From positions 18,260-82,259 of the forward strand of contig JANOSH010000038.1 of NCBI GenBank assembly GCA_031415695.1: a stretch of DNA of 64,000 nucleotides, given 5' to 3'. Source of the stretch: JANOSH01 sp031415695 (GTDB lineage Bacteria; Actinomycetota; Acidimicrobiia; Acidimicrobiales; Ilumatobacteraceae). The notes under the pieces are model-generated. The model ran no database searches. It was not told the DNA's origin and was given only the letters and a program-made list of their open reading frames with translations. The translations under genes were made by a program, and so were the position numbers. Of this stretch, positions 61,550 through 64,000 are shown piece by piece; the first letter of the stretch is position 1; every line of letters begins with the position of its first letter.

Positions 61550-63189
61550 GCGGTTTCGATGGCTGCTGCAGTCTGCAGGCCCAAAAGTTCGATGGATTGC
61601 TCCCGCATTACAAACTTTTGGACTTTGCCGGTGACGGTCATGGGAAAGTCGTCGACAATGTGCACATAACGAGGCACCTTGTAGTGCGCAATGCGTCCCT
61701 GACAAAAGGCGCGCACGTCGTCGGTAGTTAGGGCGGCGCCGTCACGTAGCTTCACCCACGCCATGATTTCTTCGCCATAGCGTTCGTCGGGAACACCAAT
61801 GACCTGGACGTCGACAATGTCGGGATGGCTATAGAGGTATTCCTCGACCTCGCGCGGGTACACGTTTTCGCCTCCACGGATGACCATATCCTTGATGCGG
61901 CCGACGATATTGAGATAGCCGTCGTCGTCCATTACCGCTAGGTCGCCAGTGTGCATCCACCCGGCAGCATCGATGGCAGCGGCTGTTTTTCCGGGTTCTC
62001 CCCAATACCCCAACATGACGGAGTAGCCCCTGGTAAGAAACTCACCGGTCTCGCCACGAGGTAACGTGCCCCCGGTATCGGGGTCGACGACTTGCACTTC
62101 CACATGCGGGTGAACGCGTCCCACCGAACCAACGCGTTGGTCGATGTGGTCCGACGCCCCAGTCTGGGCGCTTACGGGCGAGGTTTCGGTCATGCCGTAG
62201 CAAATTGTGACTTCGGCCATATTCATGTCGCTGATACAGCGCCTCATGGTTTCGACCGGACACGGCGAACCAGCCATAATGCCGGTTCGCAACGATGTGA
62301 GGTCGAATTCGCCGAAGCGTGGCGAATTGAGTTGGGCGATGAACATAGTAGGTACGCCGTACAGGCTGGTGCAACGTTCCGACTGCACTGCCGCCAACGT
62401 AGCATCGGGGTCGAACGCCGCTGCCGGGTACACCATAGTTGCGCCATGGGTGGTGCAACCGAGGTTACCCATGACCATGCCAAAACAGTGATAAAGCGGT
62501 ACCGGAATACACACACGATCTTGGTCGGTATAGCCGCATCCCTTGGCAACAAAATAGCCATTATTCAAAATGTTGTGGTGGCTGAGCGTTGCACCTTTGG
62601 GGAACCCGGTGGTGCCACTGGTGTACTGGATATTGATGGGATCGTCGAACGAGAGCGTCGCCATTCGGTTTCGCAATTCCGTTAGCGACGACCGTGACGA
62701 GTCGGCTAGCAGTTCATCCCAGTCGACCGTTCCCAAAAACACAACCTGCTCAAGGTCGGGTAGATTCGGACGCACATCGGCAACCATGGCGACGTAGCTA
62801 CTCGTCTTGAATTCGGTAGCGGCGACCAGCACCTTGCAGCCCGACTGAGCCAGAACGAACTGAACTTCGTGGGTTCGGTACGCCGGATTGATGTTCACCA
62901 AAATGACTCCGAGTTTCGCGGTGGCATATTGCACCAGCGCCCATTCGGCACAGTTCGGGCTCCAAATGCCAAGTCGGTCACCCTTGGCAAGCCCTCGACC
63001 AAGCAGCCCGAGGGCCACTTGGTCGACTGCTGCATTGAACGCCTCGTACGTGTAGCGCAGACCTTGATGGCACGACACAAGAGCGTCGTTCTTCGGCACC
63101 CGAGCCACCGTGGCCTCGAGATTGTCACCGATGGTTTGACCTAGCAGTGGCGTATCGTTCGCTCCGTGAGCGTACGATAACTGGCTCAT
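61546..63189 (-). CDS. AMP-dependent acyl-CoA synthetase/ligase
   Basis: 547 residues of the ANL superfamily: P-loop INIQYTSGTTGFPKGATLSH, VPLYHCFGMVMGNLG, ICYGMTETSPVSAQ, GWMHTGDLAVMDDDGYLNIV, RIKDMVIRGGENVYPREVEE and MTVTGKVQKFVM with the catalytic Lys. It belongs with medium-chain or cyclic-acid CoA ligases rather than the FAAL type seen at 31918-33579, as it lacks the WLPLYHDMG segment. It activates a carboxylic acid to its CoA ester, perhaps linked to the P450 next to it. Cytoplasmic. Confidence 0.92.
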   Translation of the reverse strand: MSQLSYAHGANDTPLLGQTIGDNLEATVARVPKNDALVSCHQGLRYTYEAFNAAVDQVALGLLGRGLAKGDRLGIWSPNCAEWALVQYATAKLGVILVNINPAYRTHEVQFVLAQSGCKVLVAATEFKTSSYVAMVADVRPNLPDLEQVVFLGTVDWDELLADSSRSSLTELRNRMATLSFDDPINIQYTSGTTGFPKGATLSHHNILNNGYFVAKGCGYTDQDRVCIPVPLYHCFGMVMGNLGCTTHGATMVYPAAAFDPDATLAAVQSERCTSLYGVPTMFIAQLNSPRFGEFDLTSLRTGIMAGSPCPVETMRRCISDMNMAEVTICYGMTETSPVSAQTGASDHIDQRVGSVGRVHPHVEVQVVDPDTGGTLPRGETGEFLTRGYSVMLGYWGEPGKTAAAIDAAGWMHTGDLAVMDDDGYLNIVGRIKDMVIRGGENVYPREVEEYLYSHPDIVDVQVIGVPDERYGEEIMAWVKLRDGAALTTDDVRAFCQGRIAHYKVPRYVHIVDDFPMTVTGKVQKFVMREQSIELLGLQTAAAIETA

Positions 63190-63224
63190 GACACCCCCCT
63201 CGATTCAATCGAACGGAGCCCAGG

Positions 63225-64000
63225 CTACTGGTGCATTCGGCGACGAGCGACGCCGACTAAACCCATTCCGATCAGCAGGCTCAGTCCACCAAGGGCTACC
63301 AACGGTCCGGACGACGCACCTGTGGCCGGAAGTTCGGCGGCGAGCACGTTCACCGTTACGGTTCGAGTCACTGTTCCACCGCTGCCGTCGCTTACGCTGA
63401 ACGTGTACGAGTCGGCGCCGACAAAACTGTCAGCCGGCGTGTACACGATGATCTGTCCCGTAGTCAACGCTCCTGCAAGTGAAGCGGAGTACTGGAGAAC
63501 CGCCGTGCCATGGGTGGGCGGCGTAGTGATCGTGACCGAGACAGCCGGGCTGTCAACATCGGAGATTCCCTCCACCGAATAGTTCACGGACCGGTTGGTC
63601 GAGGTGGTCAGTGAGGCTGCGGCTGGCGTCGCAGAGCCATCTATCAAGGGCGCATCGTTGACAGGGGTGACAGTGACACCAACGACGTTGCCGGTAACGA
63701 AGTTGGTTCCATCGGTGATCTTGTAGGTGATGACGTCGTCGCCGACAAAGTTGGCTTCAGGGCGGTAGTGCATCTCGCCGTCGATGATCGTTACCTGCCC
63801 ATGAGCTGCGACTCCCGAGACGACCGAAACACCATCTGCGGTCTCGTTGCTTGGGTCGAACAGCAGCACCGGGACAGCGGTTGGAGTAGCTGTGTCCTCG
63901 GCGACGCCTACTTGAACCTCAGGCGCTTCGGCTTCGGGAAACGATAACGTCAATGGCTCGATCCACCAGTCGTTGGGGTTGCTGACAGAACCGGTTTCGA
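63225..64000 (-). CDS. LPATG-anchored surface protein with cadherin-like repeats (5' end cut off)
   Basis: The frame continues in phase to the window edge (upstream codons read ...ETGSVSNPNDWWIEPL), so the N-terminus is missing. Two tandem bacterial cadherin/Ig-like repeats are visible: YRPEANFVGDDVITYKITDG with VTPVNDAPLIDGS, and YTPADSFVGADSYTFSVSDG with GTVTRTVTVNVLA. The C-terminus is a classical sortase signal: ELPATG, a hydrophobic helix (PLVALGGLSLLIGMGLVGVA) and RRRMHQ. Such proteins are large adhesins anchored to peptidoglycan. Confidence 0.85.
   Translation of the reverse strand, partial: ETGSVSNPNDWWIEPLTLSFPEAEAPEVQVGVAEDTATPTAVPVLLFDPSNETADGVSVVSGVAAHGQVTIIDGEMHYRPEANFVGDDVITYKITDGTNFVTGNVVGVTVTPVNDAPLIDGSATPAAASLTTSTNRSVNYSVEGISDVDSPAVSVTITTPPTHGTAVLQYSASLAGALTTGQIIVYTPADSFVGADSYTFSVSDGSGGTVTRTVTVNVLAAELPATGASSGPLVALGGLSLLIGMGLVGVARRRMHQ

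Overview
The window is one continuous stretch of bacterial chromosome, GC-rich by eye and densely coded on both strands. The gene families point to a high-GC actinobacterium, most likely of the class Acidimicrobiia (Ilumatobacter-like). Signs for this are a BldD-type regulator, an F420-dependent luciferase-like oxidoreductase, class II DAHP synthase, an NrtR-nadABC locus, many GTG/TTG starts, several promoters with the -10 box directly before the start codon, and a secreted protein with 'DTR...VDVxG' repeats. The placement is inferred from protein families; there is no rRNA to confirm it.

Layout. 1-4808: 5'-truncated NADP isocitrate dehydrogenase (minus), then acyl-CoA dehydrogenase, a soluble histidine-kinase core, an aldo/keto reductase and an APH-type kinase. 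4756-10983: a tight minus-strand operon herA-sbcD-sbcC-nurA, a bacterial version of the archaeal HerA/Mre11/Rad50/NurA end-resection cluster and the most interesting system here. 11132-14509: a large secreted SdrD-B protein. 14657-26461: housekeeping block with tRNA-Val, hemW, a BldD-like c-di-GMP-type regulator, hrcA-dnaJ-rsmE, photolyase, lepA, rpsT, holA, comEC and comEA, with a small membrane protein inserted on the opposite strand between the two com genes. 26544-31925: dienelactone-hydrolase-like protein, a MazEF-type toxin-antitoxin pair, thioredoxin/TPR protein, PAC2 protein, F420 oxidoreductase and class III aminotransferase. 31918-37814: nadA-nadB-nadC followed by a fatty-acyl-AMP ligase, divergent from nrtR, with a perfect 15-bp palindrome between nadA and nrtR. 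37815-38130: non-coding, holding two copies of a 65-bp palindromic element.

38131-46749: leuS, tRNA-Ala, an AAA/DUF4143 ATPase, an alpha/beta hydrolase, a secreted triple-repeat protein, a small protein coupled to an ECF-like sigma factor, and an ABM-domain membrane protein. 46828-48925: rsfS, an LCP-like membrane protein and nadD. 49052-53630: group 2-type sigma factor, class II DAHP synthase, a C-terminal remnant of a carotenoid cleavage oxygenase, RlmA-like methyltransferase, serine beta-lactamase-like protein and EVE protein. 53640-64000: Rieske oxygenase with a coupled small protein, a sortase-type surface protein, an unknown protein, an MMPL transporter, PatB/MalY aminotransferase, cytochrome P450, acyl-CoA synthetase and a 5'-truncated LPATG surface protein.

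How the genes work together. NAD supply is well represented: de novo nadABC with its probable regulator, plus nadD. The second theme is DNA-end processing, repair and uptake (HerA/NurA/SbcCD, photolyase, ComEA/ComEC, HolA). The third is lipid, aromatic or steroid catabolism (acyl-CoA dehydrogenase, P450, acyl-CoA synthetase, Rieske oxygenase, F420 oxidoreductase), scattered rather than in one operon. No rRNA, CRISPR array, IS element or prophage was seen.
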